Origin: Hemicentrotus pulcherrimus
Taxonomy: Eukaryota; Echinodermata; Echinoidea; Camarodonta; Strongylocentrotidae
Assembly: GCA_003118195.1 (NCBI GenBank)
Contig: BEXV01000080.1
Location: forward strand, 170,161-215,470
Direction of reading: 5' to 3'
DNA: 45,310 bases
In this document: one piece after another, positions 24,901-35,800 of the stretch
How the letters are laid out: each line of letters starts with the position of its first letter
Numbering within the stretch: position 1 is the stretch's first letter
Notes under the pieces: generated by a model
The model's input: the letters and a program-made list of their open reading frames with translations, nothing else
Databases searched by the model: none
What the model was told of the DNA's origin: nothing
Program-made: the position numbers and the translations under genes

Positions 24901-27900
24901 TTGGATCTCCATGCAGTCAAATGTTTCGACTACTCGGCTACCACTACTCTACATAAGAAAAGTGTCTTGCGGGTAATGTTATAATATTATAAACATGCAC
25001 ATTTTACCATCGACTATTTTACGTTTCAATGTAAATCGTGTGTGCGAATTTATAAGAAAATACAGGTGGAGTCAGCGTTTAATTTGATACCAGCTCATGG
25101 TCGATTACATAGTGATCAAATAAGGCGGATTGAGTATGCGCCAATGAATATGAAATGTGTCAGACCAGTTAGCAGTAACATGAATAAACACTGTGTCAAC
25201 ATGAATTCGAAAAGTAACCTAGGAAAAGACAAATACAAGCATTTTCCATTCCTTCTCTCATTTTCTATGACACACATTTATTTTGCAACTTCCTTAAATC
25301 CTCATTTTTGATTTGCTTCTGATTTTCGGTTCACATTGTGTGTATACATAATATATATATATATATATATACTTTTATGACAGGCATGTCCTTGCTTATT
25401 CTTAAACCAACAGAAGAATCAATAAACTCAATTCAATTTAATTAAGAACTACCGCATATTTTGTAACGTAACCAAGATACATTTACATTATTTGTGTGAT
25501 TATCTTAGCAATAATATTACTGGTACCACTATCTTATCAGATGACGACTGCAAGTTTCGCCAATTTCCTGACACAAGTTCGTACGTCTGCGAATGTTCCT
25601 CCGGGCATTGTGACGTTATCGAGGAGTACTCCCTCAGCGATGAAAACTTTGTAGTGTATACTTCTGGAAAGAGAGGGTTTAGATTGGATAAAGAAGAGAT
25701 GCCAATCAGAAATCGACCAACTCCTAATGGTAAGTTTTTAATATTCATTTGATGAAATAGCCTTTCTATGAAATCTTGAGATATGTTTTTGAAACTAGAT
25801 TTTTACATCATCGGACAAATTTGTTCAAACATTCCAGACTGTGGTCCTTTGAAATGGGTAATGTTTGGGTTTTTTCATAAAATCATGTTGCCGCATTTGA
25901 CTTTGATGTTTTGTGACCAACAAACCAAGAAAAAGAGCATTTTCCATCCGGAAATATATTAAAATCGGAATGACATAATCCGAACCTCATATCTATGGGA
26001 TATACAATAGTAACAGAAACTGCCCCTCGGTTTATTTTTACTGTTATTGACGGAACAGGTCCAAAATGCAAACCATGAAGTCTTAAAGTTTATATTAAAT
26101 CCTAGTATTAATGTCTATAAACTTCCCATCCCATGCCAAATAAATTCAATACTGGATGATTCTCTTTTAAGTCCCAGATACAAGTATTACTATCACAGTT
26201 GATCGATCTGAGAAGTATCAAACCATTCTTGGTTTTGGCGGGTCTTTCACGGATGCAGCAGCTCTCAATCTCTACAACTTGACATCTGATATGCAGGAGA
26301 AACTGCTGAGGGCGTACTTCTCTACAGATGGTAATACAAAGTTTATTGCTAAACCAACTACACTTTCACCAAACATTTCGTGTGACGCTGATTTTACTTA
26401 AGCGTTCTGATCATCGATTTGAAAAGATTTAGAAGTCGATATCCATATTGGTATACAAATATCAAATGATCAACAGACCGAAGAAAAGTAAGATTTTGCT
26501 TGCTGTACTACCTTGAAAGTAAAACATGTAACAGACTCTTTGTTATGTTCTCAACCACTTCCAAAGTCATAAAAAAAAAACTTCCAGCAATAACAAAAGA
26601 GTTAAGATCAGTTCCTCCCAACTCTCAATCTAACGTACCATTCAATTAAATGTATGTGAAAATATTATTTTGATACAAATGACGAGAACAGTATGTACAT
26701 TGCTCTTCTATTAATGCAGGCATTGAATATTCATTAGGTCGTGTACCGATCGCGAGCTGTGATTTTTCGACAAGGGAATACTCATACGCCGAAACGCCGG
26801 ATGACTTTTATCTTGATGATTTACAGCTCGCCCCTGAAGACATTTACTACAAGGCAAGATCAACTTTATTGTTTTAAGATAATGAAGTTCAATTAATCTT
26901 TGCTTCTTAATATTGTGGAAATGTCCAATGACAAATGTATTTTCAAGAAAGCAAATAATCATATCGTAAATAGAGGTGTTTGCATAGCTTACAGTAGATG
27001 AGCTTAATAATAATACAGATCAGCATCATATAATAATGAGGATTTTTATTAAAACACATACTCAGATAATATCCATAATTTACACTCCACCTTTTAAATG
27101 ATAAAATGTCTATCGATTTGGTGCTTTGTGCGATTGGGCATATTCACCCTAATTAGAGTCTGATGTTATTTATTTGTAATTACACACCATTTTGAAATAT
27201 AAAGATCATCTATCAAAATTGATATCAAGATATGTTTTGTTCAATAAAAGTAATATTACTGGCAATGACAGTACAACACTTCAGATTCATTTCAAATTCA
27301 TTTAGAAATATCTGTCAGGGGCGTCGCTAGACCATTTTCAGGGGGGGGGGGTGGTGTAGAGGCCAACGATTACCGACAAAATTAACTGTACCAATATCTA
27401 CCAATTTAACCCTATAAACCCGGGACCGAAGGCTAAATTGTTTATATTATTTATAGTTGCGTAGGCACAAAAAAGTGAAACTTTGAGAAAATACAAGTAT
27501 TGTAGTCGTAGTCACTCTTGAAGTCGTCACAGCGGATATAAAGTCACAGTTCGTAGGGAAAAAAACTTGTCGCCCGACCGACAATGTACATCTCACCGAC
27601 TTCAAACTTCTGCATTGATATAATACACGAGGATCGAGCAAGAATACCGACACAGCTGACCCGACACAACAACATATTATTTACACATGTCTTTCTTGCT
27701 CCCTCGACGAGACGACTCCACCCAACAACCCCTCTCTCTTTTATTCCCACTCCTCCTCTCCCCTCCTCTCACCCCCCCCCCTTTGTAGACGCCCCTGCAT
27801 ACTGTCATTCTTTTTCATTTGTTCCTACTCAAATAACCTGGCTTCTTCGTAATTTACTTGGACATGCCTATAATTGTAGATCCCGATGATCAAGCGAGCC

Positions 27901-30900
27901 TCAGTCATGAGTTCTAGACCCATCAAGTTGTTAGGTAGTGCCTGGTCTGCTCCAGGGTGGATGAAGACAAGCGGTTCCATGAAAGGAGGTGGTCCAATAA
28001 GAGGAATGCCTGGAGGATACTATTACAAAACATGGGCACTATATCTTGCCAAGTAAGCTCAAACACTCCACCAGAATCCAAAGATGTGTACTAGTTTGGT
28101 TGATAAAGTTAAAGACAAATTACAAGTTGGTTACAGATATTTCCAACCTTGCTCACGGAACAGAATTCGGTGTTAGGAAGTATTTTTGACAGTTATCGTC
28201 TTCACTCTTCAATATAATCATAACAATTTTTTCCTTAAGTATGATCGTCGTCACGTCAAGAATCTCAACATTTGGGGGGGCAAGTCACTCATCTTTTCTA
28301 TTTAATTGCCAGAAAAAAAAATTATACTCGGAAGCGTCAACTTTATTTAGAATAAAACCGATTCCTGCCCATAACTATTTTACCGACCCAGGAAACTATC
28401 AAAAGGCCTTACGAAAATAAAGCATCGTCTGCGATCAACAAGAAGTCATTTTGTATTTGTCATGACCAACATATTTATAAGTACATAACGGCGGACCGTG
28501 GTGCATGCCTCCATATATCTGCAAACTTATTTTGCAGTATGTGGCAAGGTTAACATGACCAGTGATCTCTGACAGTGTCTTGTCTTTCCAGGTTTTTAGA
28601 AGCGTACAGCGGATACGACGTACCTTTCTGGGGTTTGACTGGAGGCAATGAACCTTCAGCAGGTGCCTTTCCTAACTGGGAGTGGCAAGCCATGTTCTTC
28701 AGTCCTAGCCTACAGAGGGACTTCATCAAGTTTGACCTCGGTCCCATCTTGCATGAACGAGGTCATAAAGAGCTTCAAATCACTATCCTAGACGACCAGA
28801 GGTTTCTGCTTCCACGCTGGGCTGAAGTTGTAAGTATGTTTTTAGGGTAACTAATGAAGGAAGAAACCAAAAGTTAAAGCAGTTCTGTCAACTGAAACCA
28901 CTACATTGCGAAATTGCTTATATAGATCTTGAGAAAACAATAAACCAGAGAAGCGATAGTAACAATAGTCACATCTGCACATGTTGACGCGCATGCTACA
29001 CTCCCTGGAGAGTATTCTGGGGAGACGCCGTTTTACCAGCGTACAGATATGCCAATCCAACCACATACCGTTCGCATCCTACCGGGTACCGATTTAACAC
29101 CTGGGTGGAGAGTAGCAAATGTAGATTAATATCTTGCCAAAGGACATTAGTACCGCAGCGGGACTCGAACCGTGAACTATGTGATCCACAGTCAGGTGAC
29201 GAATCCGCTAGACCACGTCACCCCTAAGACATCAATACTAAGCACTGGTGGCGTCGTCTTGGTACCAGTGGTCTCTACCCTGGTAGAACAATACTTATTT
29301 CACCTGTGAAATACTCGTTTATGAACTATCCAACAATTTTCCTTTAATATAACACACATTAATGTAAGTAGTTTTCAATGATTAATAGAAAACACAACAT
29401 GCGTTTGTCACTACTCTGGACAGTGGGAAAGTGTGATAGGAGGGAGACCTCGACCCCGTCTTACAAAGACTTACGATTGATCCAAATCAATCGCAAGTTT
29501 GCAGTCTCCTATGTCTTATGTACATAGTTTCGATCAAAATCAATCACAAATAAGTTGCGATTGATATCAACTCTTTGTAAGACGGTGCCCTGAATGTTGA
29601 CTCACGAATATCCTACGAACAGTGCTAATCATTAGAGAGCTACAATATCTTTTGAATCGAATTCAATCAGTTCTTTATTATTCTATATTGGTATATACTA
29701 TTTCTGACAAGATCTGAGTAGTCTGAGTACTATTTGCCGTTTCTTTTAAGGTCCTGGAAGACCCCATCGCCGCCCAGTTCGTAACAGGGATCGGGATCCA
29801 ATGGTACTGGGACGACTACGTAGACCCGAGCCGTCTGAATGCTACTCACCATGCCTATCCGGATTACTTCATGCTAGGAACGGAGGCGTGTGAGGGCCAC
29901 TTGGACCGCGAGGATGAAGTCATTCTAGGAAGCTGGGAACGGGGCGAAGCATACAGCTTTAACATCATGGAGGTAAATTTATAGGACTTTTTCGGATTTC
30001 TTCTCTTATTGTAAACGACAGGAGAGTCTGTCCTCATCGTCATACAATAGCACTGACATCCTCGAACTTTGTTCTATAGCCCAGACTAAGCTTTGTTTTG
30101 TTTTAAATAGTTAAAAGCTTTTTCTCTGAGGAAAACTTGCAACATTGATAGTACTTTTCAATACAAAGACAACATTAGGGTCGTGACTTACGCATTTAGT
30201 CTGACCTTAAGTGGATTCCATTAGTTTAATGGATATGTGATGATATGCGGTTGTTTATATTTGTATCGGAATATCTCTTTAAATTACTTCACAAAAAAAA
30301 ATTAATGTTACATGATTCCCGGACCATTCCCTGTCGAATGTGTCCCTTTCGTAGATCGATTAACAATGCATTGGCTGGAATGATGTTCTAAAGGTACCTA
30401 TTGCCAATGTCACAGGACTTAAGTAACTGGGTAGCGGGTTGGATTGACTGGAATCTGGCTCTAGACATGATCGGTGGACCAAACTGGGTGGGGAACTATG
30501 TAGATAGTCCTATCATTGTCAACGCAGAAGAAAACGTGTTCTACAAGCAACCGATGTAATACCACCTTGGACACTTCAGGTAAGTGATGAGATACCGAAT
30601 AAGTTCACAACTAAATGTCGCACAGATTATTTCTGAGTTTAATGGAATTCGGTGTTTTAAAATTTTCTATTTCTTTACAGATAGATTACCCATAACAAAA
30701 GTTGACCACACCTTTCTTCCTTTTACTTTGCAATGCTCCATTTGAAAAAATTAGAAAAAACGTAAAACGTGTTTGGTATAATATTCCTCACCAATTATAG
30801 ACCGCGAAACTTCAATAAATTCGCGGGCAGTGCTCCTATTTTTATAGAATATAACTTTACTCTCACAACTTTAAAATTGAACTGAAGAAAAAAAAAACAA

Positions 30901-31665
30901 GTATATATGAATATGAAAATGAAAAAGTATAAACTTATACGACTGCAATTACAATACATTATTACAGTTATTACCTCAATGCACACTTTGGATTATCATT
31001 GTGTTTTGCTTTTTCGAACCAGAGCATTGCATTTCCACCTATCTTCTTTTGTCTTTAGTAAGTTCATCGCCCCTGGATCAGTGAGGGTGGGGTCATCTAG
31101 TGATCGCGAGAGGTTGGTTGAGCATCTAGCATTCAAGCTCCCGGATGGTGACATGGCACTTGTCGTCTTAAACAGGTAGGTACTACCCATTATATGCTTA
31201 TATATCTTAATACAGGACTGCACTACTTGTAGCTAAATACGCCCTCTAAATTGCCAACAATGCCTAAGAGGTATCCGTTGGTCCCCATGTTCCCCTTTTT
31301 CTTATGGATGAGATAACCATCTGCCAGTGAAGACGACACAGGGAGGTATATTCCATCATGGCCAAACTAGTGCAAATAGGCTTTAAGAACTTCTCGGTTT
31401 TCCTTTCCCTTTTATCATCTGCCTTTACTGAATCCTCTTTGAATTGTTCCACTTTCTATGTTTTTTATTTCCAGTTACCATATCATTAAGCAGTCGTCAA
31501 TGCTTCTACAATTACTGTTTGATAATCATTCCTTTTGTTTATAAATGCAGGAATGAGTTCACGTTCCCTCTTCATATCTATGACCCGGATGTCGGTTACC
31601 TGAACGCTGAGATTCCATCTCGCTCCATTCAAACATATCTATGGAAATCATCACCTAATCTGTAA
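21927..31665 (+). CDS. Glucosylceramidase-like gene 1, in-frame stop in exon 8
   Basis: A lysosomal GH30 beta-glucosidase of the GBA1 type, which cleaves glucosylceramide to glucose and ceramide. Ten exons: 21927-21984, 25541-25729, 26172-26330, 26720-26853, 27880-28052, 28592-28829, 29751-29972, 30416-30579, 31059-31175, 31551-31665. Phases join cleanly and lengths equal those of gene 2. Exon 1 is a signal peptide ([18 protein letters not shown]). Exon 2 carries the Cys-rich start of the mature protein. [13 protein letters not shown] and [10 protein letters not shown] are family motifs. Glu258 (GNEPSAG) is the acid/base and Glu362 (GTEACEG) the nucleophile. Codon 439 (30557-30559) is TAA where gene 2 has TAC, removing the last 84 residues of 522, the C-terminal beta-domain. 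Intron 4 starts GC. With two exon junctions downstream, the message could be degraded. It may be a young pseudogene, a null allele or a base error. Confidence 0.85.
22585..22979 (+). mobile_element. TTAA-type MITE copy, right end cut by N
   Basis: It starts after TTAA (22581-22584) with AGATAAAGGCCAGTTATGGT, a diverged form of the AGGTAAAGACCAGT terminus. It runs through the family core to AAAAACTGGTCTTTAC, where an N at 22980 interrupts it just before the expected CTTTAA end. It lies in intron 1 of glucosylceramidase gene 1. Confidence 0.7.
23004..23078 (-). mobile_element. tRNA-derived SINE head
   Basis: On the minus strand this reads like a tRNA: an A-box-like TAGCTCAATGGTTAGAGC and a B box GGTTCGATCCC at the proper spacing. 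The acceptor-stem halves do not pair and the T stem has mismatches, so it is not a working tRNA gene. A short direct repeat of the ACCATGCCCGGTT end follows at 23085-23100. Confidence 0.6.
23128..23376 (+). mobile_element. Second partial copy of the MITE beside the N
   Basis: From GTTGACCCAGTCTTGG to ACTGGTCTTTACCT it is nearly identical to 22724-22979, and it ends properly at TTAA (23377-23380). The 5' half is missing. In its place is TCCTTAAAGTCACCTTGTCG, which also occurs at about 22229. Together with the N this looks like two versions of one locus. Confidence 0.7.
24468..24813 (+). mobile_element. Complete TTAA-flanked MITE, 346 bp
   Basis: The termini AGGTAAAGACCAGT and ACTGGTCTTTACCT are perfect inverted repeats, bordered by TTAA on both sides (24464-24467, 24814-24817). 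TTAA target duplication is the hallmark of piggyBac-type elements, though the terminus is not the usual CCC start. It is the best-preserved copy of a family with relatives near 19.0, 22.6, 23.1 and 40.3 kb. It has no coding capacity; the open frame across it is accidental. Confidence 0.8.
24818..24952 (-). mobile_element. tRNA-derived SINE fragment
   Basis: On the minus strand a tRNA-like head carries GTAGCCGAGTAGTCGAAA and the B box GGGTTCGATCCCC. The body then reads toward TCCACCCAGGTG. The CACCTGGGTGGA body motif is shared with the copy at 29.1 kb, so both belong to one SINE family. It directly abuts the complete MITE. Confidence 0.6.
25349..25371. repeat. (AT)n microsatellite
   Basis: An uninterrupted run of about 22 bases of AT in intron 1 of glucosylceramidase gene 1. 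Confidence 0.85.
26854..27879 (+). other. GC-AG intron (gene 1, intron 4)
   Basis: The exon 4 end reads TACTACAAG followed by GCAAGA, while gene 2 has GATTACAAG then GTAGGC at the same codon. The acceptor is ATTGTAG before ATCCCGATGATC. The other donor bases fit the consensus, as is usual for GC-AG introns, so splicing is plausible. Confidence 0.75.
27316..27797. mobile_element. hAT-like non-autonomous element, 482 bp
   Basis: It starts CAGGGGCGTC and ends GACGCCCCTG, a terminus typical of hAT-superfamily elements. G and C runs lie just inside each end. The flanks CTGT and ACTGT suggest a worn target duplication, but an 8-bp match is not clear. It sits inside intron 4 of glucosylceramidase gene 1. 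No transposase frame is present. Confidence 0.6.
29081..29226 (-). mobile_element. tRNA-derived SINE
   Basis: On the minus strand, GGGGTGACGTGGTCTAGCGG gives a tRNA-like head with A box and GGTTCGAGTCCCGC as B box. The body then passes through GCAAGATATTAATC to TCCACCCAGGTG and GGTACCCGG. It lies in intron 6 of gene 1. Confidence 0.65.
29453..29590. mobile_element. CCCCGTCTTACAAAGA-type MITE in gene 1 intron 6
   Basis: The left end CCCCGTCTTACAAAGACTTA pairs with the right end CAACTCTTTGTAAGACGG. GATTGATCC and CAATCGCAA motifs lie inside both ends. It has no coding potential. A relative sits in intron 6 of gene 2. Confidence 0.75.
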
Positions 31666-31756
31666 AACAGAGAAAAAGAATCAGTGGTTCTGTCTCTAAA
31701 ACGTTCAAACAAAACATCACAAACTAACTTGATGTTTCCGCATAATACAGATAAGA

Positions 31757-32062
31757 AATAAACCTAACGCTCCTGTGAAACGAAGGAAGATAATAATACG
31801 ATGTAAGACCTATACTGACTAGTTATTCAGATTAACTGTTACGATTCGTACATCATTTCATCTTCCTCGATGTAGAAAAAATGCAATCTTTCAGATCTTG
31901 ATATAAGAAATACATGTAGTCTTAATAGTGAGTTTGAGTTTGAGTTTGAGTTTGAAGTTTAGGGCAAAAACTCGAGGAGTTGTATGTAAGTGATTTTGCA
32001 ACACAGTTCGCCCATTTGCCTCGCAGCCCACTCAAAAGAACGAACATTATTTTGTGAATAAA
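31757..32062 (+). terminator. Candidate poly(A) signals of gene 1
   Basis: AATAAA occurs at 31757-31762 and at 32057-32062. The second is followed within about 35 bases by a GT-rich stretch (GTAGTTGTTGTG), a common cleavage context, and is the better candidate. Confidence 0.4.
31930..31955. repeat. Short GAGTTT tandem repeat
   Basis: Four tandem six-base units in the 3' region of gene 1. Confidence 0.7.
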
Positions 32063-32892
32063 ACGATTTCTTAATTTCAAATGAAATTGTAGTTGTTGTG
32101 TTTTCCCTCGTGAGTATTTTCCATCAATTATAAAACATTGGTTCTAACAATAATTATATACATTGAAAGCAAGCATTACAAAAGTAGAAGTCGGATAGTG
32201 CACTGTATTTGGTCTATTTCTGAAAGCGTAAAAAAGGCAAAAGTGTTACAAAAACCTTTTGTTGAGTCTTTGTAAGAATATACCTGGAATCACTATTTTC
32301 TAATGAAAATTATAATCAATAATTCAAGTCATTCAATGATGAGCTATGGCGATACATTTACAAATGTAGTATTCATTGGTAATTTCACAGAGACTTTTGA
32401 AACACAAATGTAACGATGCATCATGGTGGAATAACTGAGAAACCGACCACCTGAATATTTGTTTTACAGCTTATCCTCTAATTAAATCATGTGATAAATC
32501 GAATGATATATTCCTCCTCGACAACAAATGCGTAAAGGTGTTGACTTATAGGACTAGGATTTTAATATATTATGACGCAAAATCTAAGGCAGACCTTGCT
32601 TCACAATCTGGATAACGTTCCAGTGTTTTTTTGTTTTTTTTTTTACATCATGAGGCCATCATTATGAAAGATTATATATCATGTAATCTGTAGTTACACC
32701 TACTTATCAAAGTACAATACCAAATTGTGATAAGGAGACAGCTGGTGGCTGATTTTGGACTGACAACATTTATTGTACTTCTACCCGACTCTGCAACAAC
32801 AGTATAAACTGTGTGGCATATATTAGCATATTTGTGGGAAGAATTATTACATCTATAGCTTTATTATTTCAACTAAGGAAAATTTGAATAAA
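32063..32892. other. Intergenic spacer and likely promoter of gene 2
   Basis: About 830 bases separate gene 1's last poly(A) candidate from the start of gene 2. I see no gene in it. TATAAA at 32803-32808, 85 bases before the gene 2 ATG, is a possible TATA box; the match is weak evidence in AT-rich DNA. No initiator or other element is convincing. Confidence 0.35.
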
Positions 32893-35800
32893 ATGGATAC
32901 AGGAGTAGTTTTAACGATTCTTGCTTTTGTAGCTGTGGTCTGCGCAACAGGTCAGTATAACATTCAGTTTTGCAGGTGGTTATTTATCTGTTCAAATATC
33001 TGAGAACAGGATTGTCAATTTGGTCGTTGATATCTGATGTATGTCTTCAATGATGTGGAGAGAGAGAGAGAGAGTTAGAGAGAGAGAGATAGAGCGGAAG
33101 AGATGGATATATTATATATCTATATGTACATATATATATTTTATAAAGAGAGAGAGAGACAGAGAGACAGAGAGAGAGAGAGAGAGACGGAGAGAAAGAG
33201 AAAGTATAAAGGGGGGGGGGGTAAGATGAAATATGTATTTCTTATATTTACGAAATGTTTTGTTTGGAAAATAGACAATGACTGCAAGTTTCGTCAGTTT
33301 CCCGACACAAGTTCTTTCGTCTGTGAGTGCTCTGCTGGGCACTGTGACGTTATCGAGGAATACTCCCTCAGCGATGAAAACTTTGTAGTGTATACTTCTG
33401 GAAAGAGAGGGTTAAGATTGGACAAAGAGGAGATGCCAATCAGAAATCGACCAACTCCTAATGGTAAGTTTGAGTAATATGTCAGTAATGGCTTCTGATA
33501 AAAAAATGGCTTTGTTTCCTTAAGCATTTTAAGGAAAGTTTGTCGTTATATACATTTCACAGTATGAAGAATGATAATAAATTAGAACTGTAAATTTTAA
33601 GAATGCACTGTCATCTTTTTCAGGAAATCACGGTGTGATTGTTTCAAGATATTATGCAGCATGGTTATGCTACCTTGATCATGCTTTTATGTTTTAAACT
33701 CATTACAGAGGGGGTTGAAAAAACCACCACAAGGGACCCATTGCATAACACTTACCATTGATGGTTACGTTGCTTCAATAGAAACCTCGATATTATTAGC
33801 TGTTGAGTGATGTTGCCATAGAACTTGATATTGATGGCAAAGTTACCATCAGAGGTAAGTTCGATGCAACGGGACCCAGCATTACCTCCCTCCTAGTAAA
33901 ATGCTCAAACGTGATACCCCTGTAAACATATACCGCCCAATGTGACCTGATCTAGGCACTTAGAGTTTTAATTTTGTATCAAATTGGTAAGTTTACTATG
34001 TGATGCCAAGTCATCGTTTTTGAGGATTTTCTTTTCAACCCCCTCATTTCAAGTTCCAGATACAAGAATAACTATCACAGTTGATCGAAATGAGGAGTAT
34101 CAAACCATTCTTGGTTTTGGCGGGTCTTTCTCTGACTCAGCAGCTCTCAATCTCTACAACCTATCATCTGATACACAGGACAAACTGCTGAGGGCGTACT
34201 TCTCATCTGACGGTATGATAAACATGAAGTTCAAAACAACTTTTAAATTAGAAATGTGGTGGGAAAAAAAGCACCTCTGTCTATTTTGTTCACAGTTTAT
34301 AACTGATCTTATTGAAAATGGTATTAGCGATATTACATAATCAATACTCGTATGATAAGAGAATTTATGTCTTAACATTTCTAATTTTGTTCAGCATGTT
34401 CATCGTGTAAACTTTCTATAAATTTTGAACGCTATAAGACTCTCAAAGACTGTTAAAAGCTACACGTAGGCCCAAATCGATTGCTTAAATAATCAGAACC
34501 TCCTAAAATACTCCATCGACTTTAACATTTTCAAATCAACTTAAAAATAGGAATGTTTGAGAACGGAAAGTTTCAAAGATTTTGCAATCTTGCTTTCTGC
34601 ATTTCTTTCGTTGACAAGTCATGTTTTTTTTTTTTTTTTGCAGTCAATAAGCCATCCAATTTTTATACAACTTCCGATAAATTACGCAAATTTCCAATTT
34701 TCATAGGCATAATAAATTTTAAAATCTAAATATTATACAGGAATTGAATACTCTTTTGGTCGTGTACCGATCGCGAGCTGCGATTTCTCAACCAGGGAAT
34801 ACTCGTACGCCGAAACACCCGATGACTTCTATCTTGATGATTTCCAACTCGCCTTTGAAGACATTGATTACAAGGTAGGCTCAACGTTGTGTTTATCTAA
34901 GATACCTCATTGCAGAATGATAATTAAACAACATTGATCGGTATATCTATAATTGTAATACTGCATTCACAAAATTGTCTGAATCTTTAGCAGCCCCCTA
35001 AAACAATTTTTTGCGAATTCGGAGAGGTGTGTCGAAAACCAGATGATATTCATAATAAATTCGTATTTTGAGCAAAGTATTCCACTCCTAAGGATTTTCC
35101 TGAAGGACTAGATAAGACAATTCCAAAATCTTTTGGACCTGAAAGCTTTAAAGCTTTACCTTGATTTAGTTCGTTGCATTTATTTGCTTCAGATCCCGAT
35201 GATCCAGCGAGCCTCAGCCATGAGTTCCAGACCCATCAAGTTGTTAGGTAGTGCCTGGTCTGCCCCGGGGTGGATGAAGACAAACGGTGCAATGAAAGGA
35301 GGAGGTGCACTCAGAGGGATGCCTGGAGGATACTATTACAAAACATGGGCCCTTTATCTTGCCAAGTAAGCTCGTATAGGGTTTACTGAGTTGAAAGACT
35401 TTATGATTAAATCAAGTCCTACATTAGCTTGTTTACTTTCACCAGGTTCATATATTCATGCCACTTTCCCCTAAGGACACCACCTTCTAATAAGAATAAC
35501 CCAAAATACCCCTAGGACAAATACCTACAAGGGCAACCACTGTAGGGGTAGTTTTCCGGGGACCAGGGGTAATTATCCTGAGGTAATTGTCCGGGGACAA
35601 GGTATAGGTGTCCTAAGGTAGTTGTCCGGGGACCAGGCGAAGTTGCCCTAAGGTAGTTGTCCTGGAGCATTTATCGGGGTAATTTGACTTTGGTGTTCTC
35701 CTAGTTGGTTATTGCATCTCTTAGCGTGTCTAGTCCAATGTGGAGTGATAGTACCCTTTTAGTATTATCTTAATGTTGCGTTAAAAACGCATTTCGTCAT

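Noticed and set aside
33103..33274. ATG-initiated start of gene 2 inside the GA tract
   Set aside because: It would give a repeat-encoded N-terminus; the 58-nt signal-peptide exon at 32893 has matching phase and length with gene 1.
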